Source of the DNA: Novosphingobium mangrovisedimenti
Lineage (GTDB): Bacteria > Pseudomonadota > Alphaproteobacteria > Sphingomonadales > Sphingomonadaceae
DNA length: 64,000 nt
Direction of reading: 5' to 3'
Assembly (NCBI RefSeq): GCF_025153475.1
Contig: NZ_JANZXA010000009.1
Location: 124,001 to 188,000, forward strand
Below the pieces are notes generated by a model. It was given only the letters and a program-made list of their open reading frames with translations, did no database searches and had not been told where the DNA came from. Positions 27,186-38,220 of the stretch are shown piece after piece (the first letter of the stretch is position 1; each line of letters starts with the position of its first letter). Position numbers and translations under genes: made by a program.

Positions 27186-28856
27186 TCAGTTGCCGTTATG
27201 CATTTCCCTGTGCGCATCGGCGATTTCCCCGTCGAGGTCGGCAAGGATTTCCGCACGTACATCGGTCTTGAGATTGTGATCCGAAGCGATCGCCTCGCGC
27301 GCCGATGTGAGCGCCTTGATCGTCGCCGTCATCGCGACTCTGGGCGTGCCGGTACAAATGACCGTGGCAACCCTCGACGTGTTCTGCCCGGCGCGGGCCG
27401 TGCTGTGGGCGCTGTCGGCGGGGCACTCCGAGTCGAGGATCATTTCCTGCGTAACCTCGCGCTTGCCGGCCTTGTTCATCCTGACAATGCGGATGATCTT
27501 GCGCTTGCCATCGGAGGTGACGGTTTCCTCGACCTTCGGTGCACGGGCCATGGCCTCGGCCGCCATGCGCTCGGCCTCCGCCGCTCGACGCTCGGCTTCG
27601 GCGGCCTGGCTGCGCGCCCGGGCAGCAGCGCGCTCGGCCCTGGCCTCGATCTCGGCGTGGCGCGCTTCCTGCCTGGCGATCCACTCCCGGTCTTCCGGCG
27701 CCGGAGGAACCGGTGGCACCGGGGGAGCCGGCTCGGCAGGCTCTGCTTCGGACCAGCGCGGGGGCAGCGGAGCCTGAGGCGCCATGGGGGCCTCGGGAGG
27801 CTGCGGCACATCGACAGAGGGCACCGCTGGCACGGCCGGAACCTCGGGTACTTCGGGCACGCCGCTTGCCTCGGGGCCTTCGGATACTTCGTTCGCCGCA
27901 TAGCTGACCGTGGCGGTCACCGGCACGGACACGACGGCAATGGCGAAGAGCCCGCGCCCCAGCACGCGCCGCGCCGGGCTCACATCCCCGCAGGCGAGCG
28001 CCTTCAGGCGGTGGATGATCGGCTTGTCACCCGTCAGCGGCCCGGCCATCGGCGCTGCCAGCGCAAGCCGGGTTCCAGCCGCATAGGAGGCGATCAGCTG
28101 TCCATAGCGCGCGCGGACCTCGCGATCGCGTCCGGCCATGACACGGGCATCGCAAGCCGCTTCCTGGTCCCCGCGCAGCGCGCGCCAGGCCGCCCATGCC
28201 AAGGGATTGAACCAGTGCAGCGCAAACAGCGGCTGCATGGCGATGATGGCGAGAAGGTCATTGCCGCCATGGTGTTCGAGTTCATGGGCAATCGCGAAGT
28301 CGGAGTTTTCCGAATCCGTGTTCGCAAGGAAACCCATGGGCAGCGCCACGACCTTGTCGAACACCCCGAATGCCAGCGGCGCCACGGCAGCCGGGCTCTC
28401 GACGATGCGCACGCCCTGCGCGCTGGCAACCTGCCGCGCTTCGGCCAGCAGTTCACGCCGCATGGTGAAGTAGTTCCAGGTCCGCCAGGCCAGAAAGGCC
28501 ACCGCGCCGCACAGCCAGATCGTCAGCAACAGCCCGGCCCACGGGATCTGAGCAAGCAGACCGGGTTCTGCGGCAGCAAGAGGCGCCACGGGCGCGCTCG
28601 CGGCTGCGGCGAGGTCTGTCGCCATCGGCTCCACCGTGGTGGCACCCGCCATGATCGGTTTGATCGAGACTTTCGGCAGCGGTGCCAGATCGCGCGGCAG
28701 CGCCAGCGGCGGCAGCACCAGACGCAGCATCGGAAGAGCCCAGAGCGCATAGGCCGCGCCAGGTCCGAACCAGCGCCCCACGGGCCGGCGGACGAGCAGG
28801 ACCAGCGCCATCAGCGCGCCGGTCATCACGAGCGTATCGGTGAGCCATTCGATCAC
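27186..28856 (-). CDS. M56-family (BlaR1/MecR1-like) membrane metallopeptidase with unusual periplasmic part
   Basis: A 556-residue signal-transducing membrane protease. N-terminal membrane segments lie at about residues 5-25, 35-55 and 105-125. The zinc site is HELEHH at 191-196 with the further ligand in GDQEAACDARV (about 232). Another membrane helix lies near 302-320. Where BlaR1 carries a penicillin-binding domain, this protein has a proline-rich stretch (328-388), an alanine/glutamate/arginine-rich likely coiled coil (392-438), and a small C-terminal region with two cysteines (SECPADS and TVICTGTP). It overlaps the blaI-type gene by four bases. By family it should cleave the repressor on a signal; the signal is unknown. 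Confidence 0.87.
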   Translation of the reverse strand: MIEWLTDTLVMTGALMALVLLVRRPVGRWFGPGAAYALWALPMLRLVLPPLALPRDLAPLPKVSIKPIMAGATTVEPMATDLAAAASAPVAPLAAAEPGLLAQIPWAGLLLTIWLCGAVAFLAWRTWNYFTMRRELLAEARQVASAQGVRIVESPAAVAPLAFGVFDKVVALPMGFLANTDSENSDFAIAHELEHHGGNDLLAIIAMQPLFALHWFNPLAWAAWRALRGDQEAACDARVMAGRDREVRARYGQLIASYAAGTRLALAAPMAGPLTGDKPIIHRLKALACGDVSPARRVLGRGLFAIAVVSVPVTATVSYAANEVSEGPEASGVPEVPEVPAVPAVPSVDVPQPPEAPMAPQAPLPPRWSEAEPAEPAPPVPPVPPAPEDREWIARQEARHAEIEARAERAAARARSQAAEAERRAAEAERMAAEAMARAPKVEETVTSDGKRKIIRIVRMNKAGKREVTQEMILDSECPADSAHSTARAGQNTSRVATVICTGTPRVAMTATIKALTSAREAIASDHNLKTDVRAEILADLDGEIADAHREMHNGN

Positions 28857-29239
28857 GACTTGAGCTCCTTCAACAGGGCCTCGATCTCGGCGATGTCATT
28901 TTCGGTCAAGGCATCCGACTGGGCCAGATGCGCAAAGAGCGGCGCCGCGCGCCCGCCGAACAGGCGGTCGACCAGGCGGCGGCTTTCGGTTCCGACGTAT
29001 TCGGCGCGGGCGATTTTAGGCGAATAGAGGAAGCGCTTGCCGTCGGGCTCGGTCGCGACGGCCTGCTTGGTCACGAGGCGCGAGAGCAGTGTCTTGACCG
29101 TATTGAGGCTCCAGCCCCTCGGACCGCAGACTTCCTCGCACACTTCCTGCGCGGTCAGCGGAGAGCGCTGCCACAGCGCCTCCATCACAGCCTGTTCGGC
29201 CTCGGAAATTCGTTCCGGCTGATCGGGCTTTGCCGCCAC
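28853..29239 (-). CDS. BlaI/MecI/CopY-family transcriptional repressor
   Basis: A 128-residue winged-helix repressor with the family blocks RISEAEQAVMEALW, TAQEVCEEV and NTVKTLLSRLVTKQ. It normally dimerises on DNA and is inactivated by proteolysis by its M56 partner, whose gene overlaps its end by four bases. The start is the GTG at 29239, seven bases after GGAGGG. Two TAC-N4-GTA sites immediately upstream should make it autoregulated. Confidence 0.93.
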   Translation of the reverse strand: MAAKPDQPERISEAEQAVMEALWQRSPLTAQEVCEEVCGPRGWSLNTVKTLLSRLVTKQAVATEPDGKRFLYSPKIARAEYVGTESRRLVDRLFGGRAAPLFAHLAQSDALTENDIAEIEALLKELKS

Positions 29240-29254
29240 TCATCCCTCCATCGT

Positions 29255-29282
29255 TTACACACGTAATCGACTACGAATGTAA
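29255..29282 (-). promoter_or_regulatory. Pair of BlaI/MecI-type operators
   Basis: TTACACACGTAA (29255-29266) is a TTAC-N4-GTAA palindrome, and CTACGAATGTAA (29271-29282) is a second TAC-N4-GTA site. Centres are 16 bases apart. The outer GTTTACA (29253) and TGTAAAC (29278) also mirror each other. They lie 16 to 43 bases upstream of the repressor start codon, where BlaI-type operators are expected. Confidence 0.8.
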
Positions 29283-29310
29283 ACATGAACCGTGGATGAA
29301 TAGCCTCCGT

Positions 29311-29991
29311 TCAATCTTCCACTTTGCGGAACATCACGTCACGTCCGTAGCGCTGGAAAACGTAGGCTCCATCACGCAGCGGCAGGACGGCGTGATCGAA
29401 GATCTTGAAGCCCAAGGCATTGGGTACAAACGCGAAACTCAGGCGTTTTCCCCGCGCGTTGTCGACGAGCACAGGCTCCCCCTGCACTTCGAATATCGGC
29501 AGCCCCAGCCTGATCGAAACCTTGCCGCCCCCCTTCTCCAGCGGGACAATCAGCCCGTCATCGCTGAAATCCGAAGTGAAGGACCTTCCGTCCGCCAGAG
29601 TGACCACAGCGCGGAACAGGGATAGGGGAAGCCCCTTCGGAACCTCCAAATCAACAGCCAGCGCGCCCTTCGGCCCGCCTGCCGCAGCCTTTTCGCCGAG
29701 AAAATCGAAGCGGGGCGCGTCCACCGGATCGCTGGTCAGGACAATGGCGCTGCCGGTGCTCGTCCATGTCCCCTGCGAATATTCATCGACCGCGCCGTAG
29801 CTCAAGGCGTAGCGATAGCGTCCGTCCTCGCCCAGTTCGAGATGCACGGCCATTTCCATCTGGGTGCCGTTATATTGTCCGGCAATCGCGGCGGTCTCGG
29901 GCCCGGCCATGACAGTGCCCGGCAGGAGAACGCCGCATACAAGAAGGGCGGCAATCCCGAACTTCCGGATCGCCGCCCTCTTTGTCATCAT
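29311..29991 (-). CDS. Exported hypothetical protein
   Basis: A 226-residue protein with a signal peptide (FGIAALLVCGVLLPGTVMA). The mature part looks all-beta, with repeats of charged and aromatic residues, for example GRYRYALSYGAVDEYSQGTW and VFQRYGRDVMF at the end. I do not recognise the family. It lies 17 bases after sdhA on the same strand, in the place where sdhB is often found, and 71 bases before the blaI-type gene. Confidence 0.7.
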   Translation of the reverse strand: MMTKRAAIRKFGIAALLVCGVLLPGTVMAGPETAAIAGQYNGTQMEMAVHLELGEDGRYRYALSYGAVDEYSQGTWTSTGSAIVLTSDPVDAPRFDFLGEKAAAGGPKGALAVDLEVPKGLPLSLFRAVVTLADGRSFTSDFSDDGLIVPLEKGGGKVSIRLGLPIFEVQGEPVLVDNARGKRLSFAFVPNALGFKIFDHAVLPLRDGAYVFQRYGRDVMFRKVED

Positions 29992-30008
29992 CTCAAGCCG
30001 CCGCGCGC

Positions 30009-31817
30009 TTAGTACACGCGCGCCTTGGGCTTGATGTACTCGACATCGTCGGTGAGCGTGTATTCGTGCACCGGACGGTAGTCGAGGCGAACCTCGCCGC
30101 CCTTGCCGCCCCAGCCGTTGAACCAGGCTGCGGTGTGCTTCATCCAGTTCTCGTCGTCGCGGGTGGGGAAATCCTCGTGCGCGTGGGCGCCGCGGCTTTC
30201 CTTGCGCGCGTGGGCGCCGTGCAGCGTGACGGTGGCCGCACCGATCAGGTTGTCCAGTTCCATCGTCTCGACGAGGTCGGAGTTCCAGATCAGGCCGCGG
30301 TCCGAAACCTTGATGTCCTGCATCTTCTTGTAGGTTTCTGCCATGGCGACCTTTCCTTCGGCCATGACTTCGTCGGTGCGGAACACGGCGGCGTGGGCCG
30401 ACATGGTCTGCTGCATTTCCGTGCGGATCTGCGCGGTCGGCATGCTGCCGTCGGCGTGGCGGAAGTGGTCCAGACGGGTCAGCGCCAAGTCCGCCGAGTC
30501 CGAAGGCAGCTCGGGCTGCTTGGCCATCGGCGTCAGCAGTTCCTTGAGGCGGTGGCCGGTCGCGCGGCCGAACACGACAAGGTCGGTCAGCGAGTTGGAG
30601 CCGAGGCGGTTCGCGCCGTGGACCGACACGCAGGCCGCCTCGCCCACCGCGAACAGGCCCGGGACGACCGTTTCGGGGTTGCCGTCGGCACCGATGGTCA
30701 TGACTTCGCCGTGGTAGTTCGTCGGAATGCCGCCCATGTTGTAGTGGACGGTCGGAACCACCGGCAACGGCTGACGGGTGAGGTCGACGCCGGCGAAGAT
30801 CTTGCCCGATTCGGTGATGCCCGGCAGGCGCTGCGCCAGCACCTTGGGATCGATGTGATCGAGGTGCAGGTAGATGTGGTCCTTGTTCGGGCCCACGCCG
30901 CGGCCTTCGCGGATTTCCAGCGCCATCGAACGCGAGACGACGTCACGCGAGGCAAGGTCCTTGGCCGAAGGAGCATAGCGTTCCATGAAACGCTCACCCT
31001 CGGAGTTGGTGAGGTAACCGCCCTCGCCGCGCGCGCCTTCGGTGATGAGCACGCCCGCACCGTAGATGCCGGTCGGGTGGAACTGCACGAATTCCATGTC
31101 CTGCAGCGGCAGGCCTGCGCGAAGCACCATGCCCGCGCCGTCGCCGGTGCAGGTGTGGGCCGACGTCGCGGTGAAGTAGCTGCGGCCGTAACCGCCGGTC
31201 GCGAGCACCACGGCCTGCGAACGGAAGCGGTGGATCGAACCATCATCGAGACACAGCGCGATCACGCCCACGCACTTGCCGCCGTCCATGATGAGGTCGA
31301 TGGCGAAGTATTCGATGAAGAAGTCCGCCGCGTACTTCAGCGACTGCTGGTACAGCGTATGGAGCATGGCATGGCCGGTACGGTCGGCTGCGGCGCAAGT
31401 GCGCTGCACCGGCGGACCGTCGCCCATGTTCTGCATGTGGCCGCCGAACGGACGCTGGTAGATCGTCCCGTCCTCGTTGCGGCTGAAGGGCATGCCGGCA
31501 TGCTCGAGCTCGAGGATCGCGTCGGGCGCTTCGCGCACCATGTATTCGATCGCGTCCTGATCGCCCAGCCAGTCCGACCCCTTGACGGTGTCGTACATAT
31601 GCCAGGTCCAGTGATCCGGCGTGTTGTTCTTGAGCGAGGCGGCAATGCCGCCCTGCGCCGCAACGGTGTGCGAGCGGGTGGGGAACACCTTGGTGATGCA
31701 CGCGGTCTTCAGGCCGGCTTCGGCCGAACCCATCGTGGCGCGCAGGCCCGAGCCACCGGCGCCGACGACGACGGTGTCATAAGTGTGATCGATGATCTTG
31801 TAAGCAGGCGCGGACAT
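30009..31817 (-). CDS. sdhA: Succinate dehydrogenase flavoprotein subunit
   Basis: The catalytic subunit of complex II, oxidising succinate to fumarate. The covalent FAD histidine lies in [16 protein letters not shown] near residue 45. Substrate and FAD blocks GTGRT-type ([20 protein letters not shown] region) and [20 protein letters not shown] are present. Length is 602 residues. The ATG overlaps the sdhD stop by one base. The iron-sulfur subunit gene sdhB is not adjacent. Confidence 0.97.
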   Translation of the reverse strand: MSAPAYKIIDHTYDTVVVGAGGSGLRATMGSAEAGLKTACITKVFPTRSHTVAAQGGIAASLKNNTPDHWTWHMYDTVKGSDWLGDQDAIEYMVREAPDAILELEHAGMPFSRNEDGTIYQRPFGGHMQNMGDGPPVQRTCAAADRTGHAMLHTLYQQSLKYAADFFIEYFAIDLIMDGGKCVGVIALCLDDGSIHRFRSQAVVLATGGYGRSYFTATSAHTCTGDGAGMVLRAGLPLQDMEFVQFHPTGIYGAGVLITEGARGEGGYLTNSEGERFMERYAPSAKDLASRDVVSRSMALEIREGRGVGPNKDHIYLHLDHIDPKVLAQRLPGITESGKIFAGVDLTRQPLPVVPTVHYNMGGIPTNYHGEVMTIGADGNPETVVPGLFAVGEAACVSVHGANRLGSNSLTDLVVFGRATGHRLKELLTPMAKQPELPSDSADLALTRLDHFRHADGSMPTAQIRTEMQQTMSAHAAVFRTDEVMAEGKVAMAETYKKMQDIKVSDRGLIWNSDLVETMELDNLIGAATVTLHGAHARKESRGAHAHEDFPTRDDENWMKHTAAWFNGWGGKGGEVRLDYRPVHEYTLTDDVEYIKPKARVY

Positions 31818-32203
31818 CAGGCGTGAGCTCCCAGCGCGAGGCGGACGACGCAGAAGACGCCGAAAGCGGCGCCAGCGAATGCGACAAGGTTCAGGGCGGC
31901 GATGCAGGCGAACTTGTTCGCATGCTCATGGACATAGTCCTCGACCATGACCTGCATGCCCAGACGCGCATGCCAGAAGGACGAGACGACGAGCAGGATC
32001 ATCGCGACAGCCGGGACCGGAGTCGCCAGCCAGTCCGCAACCGAGGCGTAGCTCAGGTCCGGCAGCAGGACGATCGAGGCCGCCAGCCACAGGAGCAGCA
32101 GCAGGTTGCCGATGGCGGTGAAGCGCTGGAGCAGCCAGTGATGCGTACCGCTCTTGGCCGAGCCGAGGCCGCGTACGCGGCCGATGGAAGTTCCGTTACC
32201 CAT
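31817..32203 (-). CDS. sdhD: Succinate dehydrogenase membrane anchor subunit
   Basis: A 128-residue membrane anchor with three hydrophobic segments (about residues 30-48, 58-78 and 98-120). The block [17 protein letters not shown] contains the heme-ligand region of the family. It starts [20 protein letters not shown], typical of alphaproteobacterial SdhD. It lies 12 bases after sdhC and overlaps sdhA by one base. Confidence 0.93.
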   Translation of the reverse strand: MGNGTSIGRVRGLGSAKSGTHHWLLQRFTAIGNLLLLLWLAASIVLLPDLSYASVADWLATPVPAVAMILLVVSSFWHARLGMQVMVEDYVHEHANKFACIAALNLVAFAGAAFGVFCVVRLALGAHA

Positions 32204-32215
32204 TGTTTCCGTCCC

Positions 32216-32611
32216 TCAGCGAAGCAGCAGGAGCGCCCAGAAGGCGGCGGTGGCGAGCACACCCAGGACCGGCGACAGGATCGACCAGACCTTGTTGGAC
32301 TTGAGCTCGAAACCCGCGCCGACATCGAGCACAAAGTGGCGAAGACCGCTCATCATGTGGGTGAAGAAGGCCCAAGAGATACCCACCAGCACGATGTAGC
32401 CGATCGGCGTCGTCATGGCCCAGGCGAACGTCTCGTATGCCTTGGGGCCACTGGCGAGTGCGCCCAGCCACCACAGCAGCACACCGAGCCCGGCGACTGC
32501 CAAGCCGTTGCCGGTGACACGATGCATGATCGAGACGAACATGTGCGGGCCCCAGCGCCAGATCTGGAGGTGGGGCGAAAGCGGTCGGTTGCTGGTGCCG
32601 GCGTTGGCCAT
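32216..32611 (-). CDS. sdhC: Succinate dehydrogenase cytochrome b556 subunit
   Basis: The second membrane anchor of complex II, binding heme b and quinone. The start MANAGTSNRPLSPHLQIWRW matches the family; the block RPLSPHLQIW and then SIMHRVTG are diagnostic. Three membrane segments follow, with HMMSGLRHFVLD holding the heme histidine. Length is 131 residues. It is the first gene of sdhCDA and is divergent from the beta-lactamase gene. Confidence 0.93.
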   Translation of the reverse strand: MANAGTSNRPLSPHLQIWRWGPHMFVSIMHRVTGNGLAVAGLGVLLWWLGALASGPKAYETFAWAMTTPIGYIVLVGISWAFFTHMMSGLRHFVLDVGAGFELKSNKVWSILSPVLGVLATAAFWALLLLR

Positions 32612-32760
32612 GCTCTTGCGAATCCCCTTGCCTGCGGCAGCGAAGCGTGCTGCCCTTGTCGAAGTCCCCTTAGCCAAATCGCGGAATGGTGCAAGTTCTG
32701 CAACGCAAGATCGTGCAAGGGTTCTGGTCTATTCCGCATGCGAAGCCTAAAGCGGCGGGC

Positions 32761-33681
32761 ATGAATCGGTCCCTGAGGAACATTGCGCTGGCAGCGCTGC
32801 TCGCCGCCGCTCCGGCCATGGCACACGCGAAAACGGCCGCTCCCGCGCCGCACACCGGCCCGCAACTTGCCGCAGCCTGCAACGGTCACGACGGCTGGAC
32901 GGACCCGGCACCGCCCGCACATATTTTCGGCAACACCTGGTACGTCGGCACTTGCGGGATTTCCGCGATCCTGATCACCGGCGATGACGGCCACGTGCTG
33001 ATCGACGGCGGCATGGCCGAGGCGGCTCCGCTGGTGTTGGCCAACATCGCCGCGCTGGGTTTCGATCCCGCGGACGTACGCTGGATCATCCTCAGCCACG
33101 AACATTTCGACCATGCCGGTGCACTGGCGGCGCTAAAGCGCGCCACCGGCGCGAAGCTGGCCGCGCTGGCGCCTGCGGCAAAAGTGCTCGAAACCGGCAT
33201 ACCCGATCCCTCAGACCCGCAGTACGGCATGCTCAAGGGTATGGCCCCCGTCGCAACCGACCGGGTCCTTGTCGATGGAGACAGCCTCGTCCTCGGCCGC
33301 ATCACCTTGACGGTCCATGCAACGCCTGCCCATTCGCCGGGCTCGGCAAGCTGGACCTGGCAGTCCTGCACCGGGGACTTCACCTGCCTGATGATCGCCT
33401 ATGCCGACAGCGCAACTGCTATATCGGCCGATGCCTACCGCTTCACCGACCACGAGGACCGCGTTGCGCAAGTGCGCGAGGGCCTTTCGCGAATCGCGCG
33501 ACTTCCCTGCGACATACTGCTGACGCCGCACCCGTCCGCGAGCGGCATGATGGAACGCTTCGCCGGCAAGACCGCACTCGTCGATTCGTCAGCGTGCCGC
33601 TCCTATGCCGCCGCCGCGCAACACCGTTTCGAAGCCCGCCTGGCGCGCGAAGCGGGAGACGCGAACGAGGCGCGGCCGTGA
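32761..33681 (+). CDS. Subclass B3 metallo-beta-lactamase
   Basis: A periplasmic zinc enzyme predicted to hydrolyse beta-lactams. A signal peptide (residues 1-23, ending AMAHA) is followed by the metallo-hydrolase fold. Zinc ligands are H113, H115, D117 and H118 in SHEHFDHAG, H191 in ATPAHSPGSASW, and H257 in LLTPHPSASGM. The TPHPSASG block and the HxHxDH order with no cysteine ligand are subclass B3 marks. The 306-residue length is usual. Environmental sphingomonads carry related enzymes, for example MIM-1 of Novosphingobium. It overlaps prmA by four bases, so it looks like a resident chromosomal gene. Activity is inferred, not shown. Confidence 0.9.
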   Translation: MNRSLRNIALAALLAAAPAMAHAKTAAPAPHTGPQLAAACNGHDGWTDPAPPAHIFGNTWYVGTCGISAILITGDDGHVLIDGGMAEAAPLVLANIAALGFDPADVRWIILSHEHFDHAGALAALKRATGAKLAALAPAAKVLETGIPDPSDPQYGMLKGMAPVATDRVLVDGDSLVLGRITLTVHATPAHSPGSASWTWQSCTGDFTCLMIAYADSATAISADAYRFTDHEDRVAQVREGLSRIARLPCDILLTPHPSASGMMERFAGKTALVDSSACRSYAAAAQHRFEARLAREAGDANEARP

Positions 33682-34580
33682 GCTGGAAGATCACTGCCCT
33701 CGCCCCTCGCGCCGTAATCGAAGCCGCCCTTGTCGCGCACGAGGACGCGCTCGACTGGGACCCGGAAATCGTCCTCTCGGGCAGCGAGATCGCCGAGGAC
33801 CGTCCTGACGACTGGCAACTGGAGGCCTGGTTCACGCACAAGCCCACCCGGACGGACGAGGCCGCGCTTGCAGCCCTGTTTGCCGGCCCGGTTCCTGACT
33901 TCGTGATCGAAAAGCTGCCCGATACCGACTGGCTCGTCGCCAGCCAGCAGGATCTAGAACCGATCCGCGCCGGCCGCTTCAACGTCCACACGCCAGACTA
34001 TCCCGCGAGCACGGAGCCCGGCGTCGTCGACTTCACCATTCCGGCAAGCCAGGCCTTCGGAACGGGCCAGCATGCGACGACAGCCGGATGTCTTGCCATG
34101 CTCACGCACATGAAGGCGCGCGGCGTGGTGGTGCGCAACTGCGCCGACATCGGCACGGGAACCGGCCTGCTCGCTTTCGCGGCGCTGGCACTCTGGCCCC
34201 GCGCCCTTGCCATAGCGAGCGACATCGATGCGGTCTGCACATCGGTGGTCGAAGCCAACGCCCACACCAACGGCGTGACCATGGGCGCCCGGGGAGGCGA
34301 ACTGGTGATGACGGTCGCGGACGGCATGGATCATCCGCTGCTGACGGCGCGCGGTCCCTACGACCTGATCATGGCCAATATCCTCGCCGGCCCGCTCGTA
34401 ACCCTGGCACCGGATTTCGGCGCGGCGATCGTGCCCGGCGGACACCTGCTGCTTGCCGGCTTGCTGGAAACGCAGGAAGCCGCCGTGCGCGCCGCCTGCC
34501 GCAAGGCGGGACTGAGGCTTGCTGCCCGGCTCGTCAACGGCGACTGGTCGATCCTCTGGCTGCGTAAGCGCCGCAAGTAA
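33678..34580 (+). CDS. prmA: Ribosomal protein L11 methyltransferase
   Basis: Trimethylates L11 with SAM. The conserved blocks are IPASQAFGTGQHATTAGCL, NCADIGTGTGLLAFAALALWP (SAM motif I) and YDLIMANILAGPL, the NPPY-type motif in its PrmA form. The GTG start at 33678 overlaps the beta-lactamase stop in GTGA, so the two are likely translated together. Length is 300 residues. Confidence 0.94.
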   Translation: MSWKITALAPRAVIEAALVAHEDALDWDPEIVLSGSEIAEDRPDDWQLEAWFTHKPTRTDEAALAALFAGPVPDFVIEKLPDTDWLVASQQDLEPIRAGRFNVHTPDYPASTEPGVVDFTIPASQAFGTGQHATTAGCLAMLTHMKARGVVVRNCADIGTGTGLLAFAALALWPRALAIASDIDAVCTSVVEANAHTNGVTMGARGGELVMTVADGMDHPLLTARGPYDLIMANILAGPLVTLAPDFGAAIVPGGHLLLAGLLETQEAAVRAACRKAGLRLAARLVNGDWSILWLRKRRK

Positions 34581-34636
34581 CCGACCTCACCTCGCGCCGC
34601 CATGCCGTGGGCAGAGGCGTTCGAAGCTGCTCGTTC

Positions 34637-34945
34637 CTATGCGAGGAACAGTTCCAGCCCGTGCACAACGCGGCAGTGATTGGCCAGCGCGTCCTGGGTA
34701 CGCCGGCATAGCGGCTGATCGAAGGCGAAGCCGATCCGGTCCGAGACCACCCACCGCACGGTACCGACAACCGCGCCGGCCCCATCCAGGTTGAAGCGGA
34801 AACGCTGCCCCTTGGCCACCTGGTCCTGCTTGAGAATGAGCTGGCATCCTTCGGCCGAAACGTGCCGTGCCACAACCGCACCGTACGCAAATTCCATGTG
34901 CCCCGCCGAAACCATGTCCCTGCCCGAACTCCTCAATTCGTTCAT
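34637..34945 (-). CDS. Small PilZ-like protein lacking c-di-GMP motifs
   Basis: A 102-residue protein with the strand pattern of a PilZ barrel (MEFAYGAVVARHVSAEGCQL, GTVRWVVSDRIGFAFDQPL). The RxxxR and DxSxxG ligand motifs are missing, so it probably does not bind cyclic di-GMP in the usual way. The start could be 34945, or 34915, which has the better ribosome site (GCAGGGAC). It is divergent from sciP and shares a 199-base promoter region with it. The family call is moderate. Confidence 0.6.
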   Translation of the reverse strand: MNELRSSGRDMVSAGHMEFAYGAVVARHVSAEGCQLILKQDQVAKGQRFRFNLDGAGAVVGTVRWVVSDRIGFAFDQPLCRRTQDALANHCRVVHGLELFLA

Positions 34946-35055
34946 CCGGAAAGGTAATTAAGACCGGTAAACGACCCGTAAAGAAACGCGAACGATTTAT
35001 CCCCCGATTTTAGCAATATAGCTCAGTGACTTACGGGTTTATTCATAAGCCATCA

Positions 35056-35101
35056 TTAACCATTTCGAGTGAGTTCGCATTAATGGATTCAGCCAAGAAT
35101 C
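35056..35101 (+). promoter_or_regulatory. Cell-cycle type sites in the sciP promoter region
   Basis: TTAACCAT (35056-35063) matches a CtrA-type half-site. Two CcrM methylation sites follow: GATTC (35086-35090) and GAATC (35097-35101), 11 bases apart. They lie 44 to 90 bases upstream of the sciP start. A full TTAA-N7-TTAA CtrA box was not found, so CtrA binding is uncertain. Confidence 0.5.
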
Positions 35102-35144
35102 TGGCGCCAAGGGGGGTTGGTACTGACAAGTCGAGAGGCCAACC

Positions 35145-35447
35145 ATGCTTCAATCCGATCTCGACCGCCGCAAGGCGGTCACCGGTCCACTTGGCGAAGC
35201 GTTGAAGAGAGAGAACCTTCCGCCCGCCAACACTTCAAGATGGGTCGTACGGCGCAAGGCCGAAGTCGTTGCAGCCGTAAACGGCGGGCTGCTGACGATT
35301 GCCGAAGCCTGCGAACGCTACAACCTGACGCTGGAGGAACTCGCGTCCTGGCAACGTGCCGTCGAACGGGAAGGGATGCCCGGCCTGCGGGCCACCCGCG
35401 TCCAGCACTACAGACAGGTGCACGAACGACAGAGCCGACAGCCCTGA
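35145..35447 (+). CDS. sciP: CtrA inhibitor SciP (DUF1153)
   Basis: A 100-residue helix-turn-helix protein. The family core is very clear: LPPANTSRWVVRRKAEVVAA, then TIAEACERYNLTLEE and GLRATRVQHYR. In Caulobacter SciP binds CtrA on DNA and blocks its promoters after cell division, and it also binds DNA. GAGAGG precedes the ATG. CcrM-type GANTC sites and a CtrA-like half-site lie upstream. It is convergent with ligA. Confidence 0.93.
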   Translation: MLQSDLDRRKAVTGPLGEALKRENLPPANTSRWVVRRKAEVVAAVNGGLLTIAEACERYNLTLEELASWQRAVEREGMPGLRATRVQHYRQVHERQSRQP

Positions 35448-35504
35448 CCGTACCCTAAGGAGGGGGAGGGGCGGAAATCGCGCGTTGGCGGGCGACGTCT
35501 CCCG

Positions 35505-38208
<2,704 letters not shown>

Positions 38209-38220
38209 GCGCCTGTGCTT

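Noticed and set aside
32678..32760. BlaI operator in front of the metallo-beta-lactamase
   Set aside because: No TAC-N4-GTA sequence was found in this gap, so control by the nearby BlaI-type repressor is not supported.
35056..35083. Full CtrA box (TTAA-N7-TTAA) upstream of sciP
   Set aside because: Two TTAA tetramers exist, but 20 bases lie between them, not seven. Only a half-site is reported.
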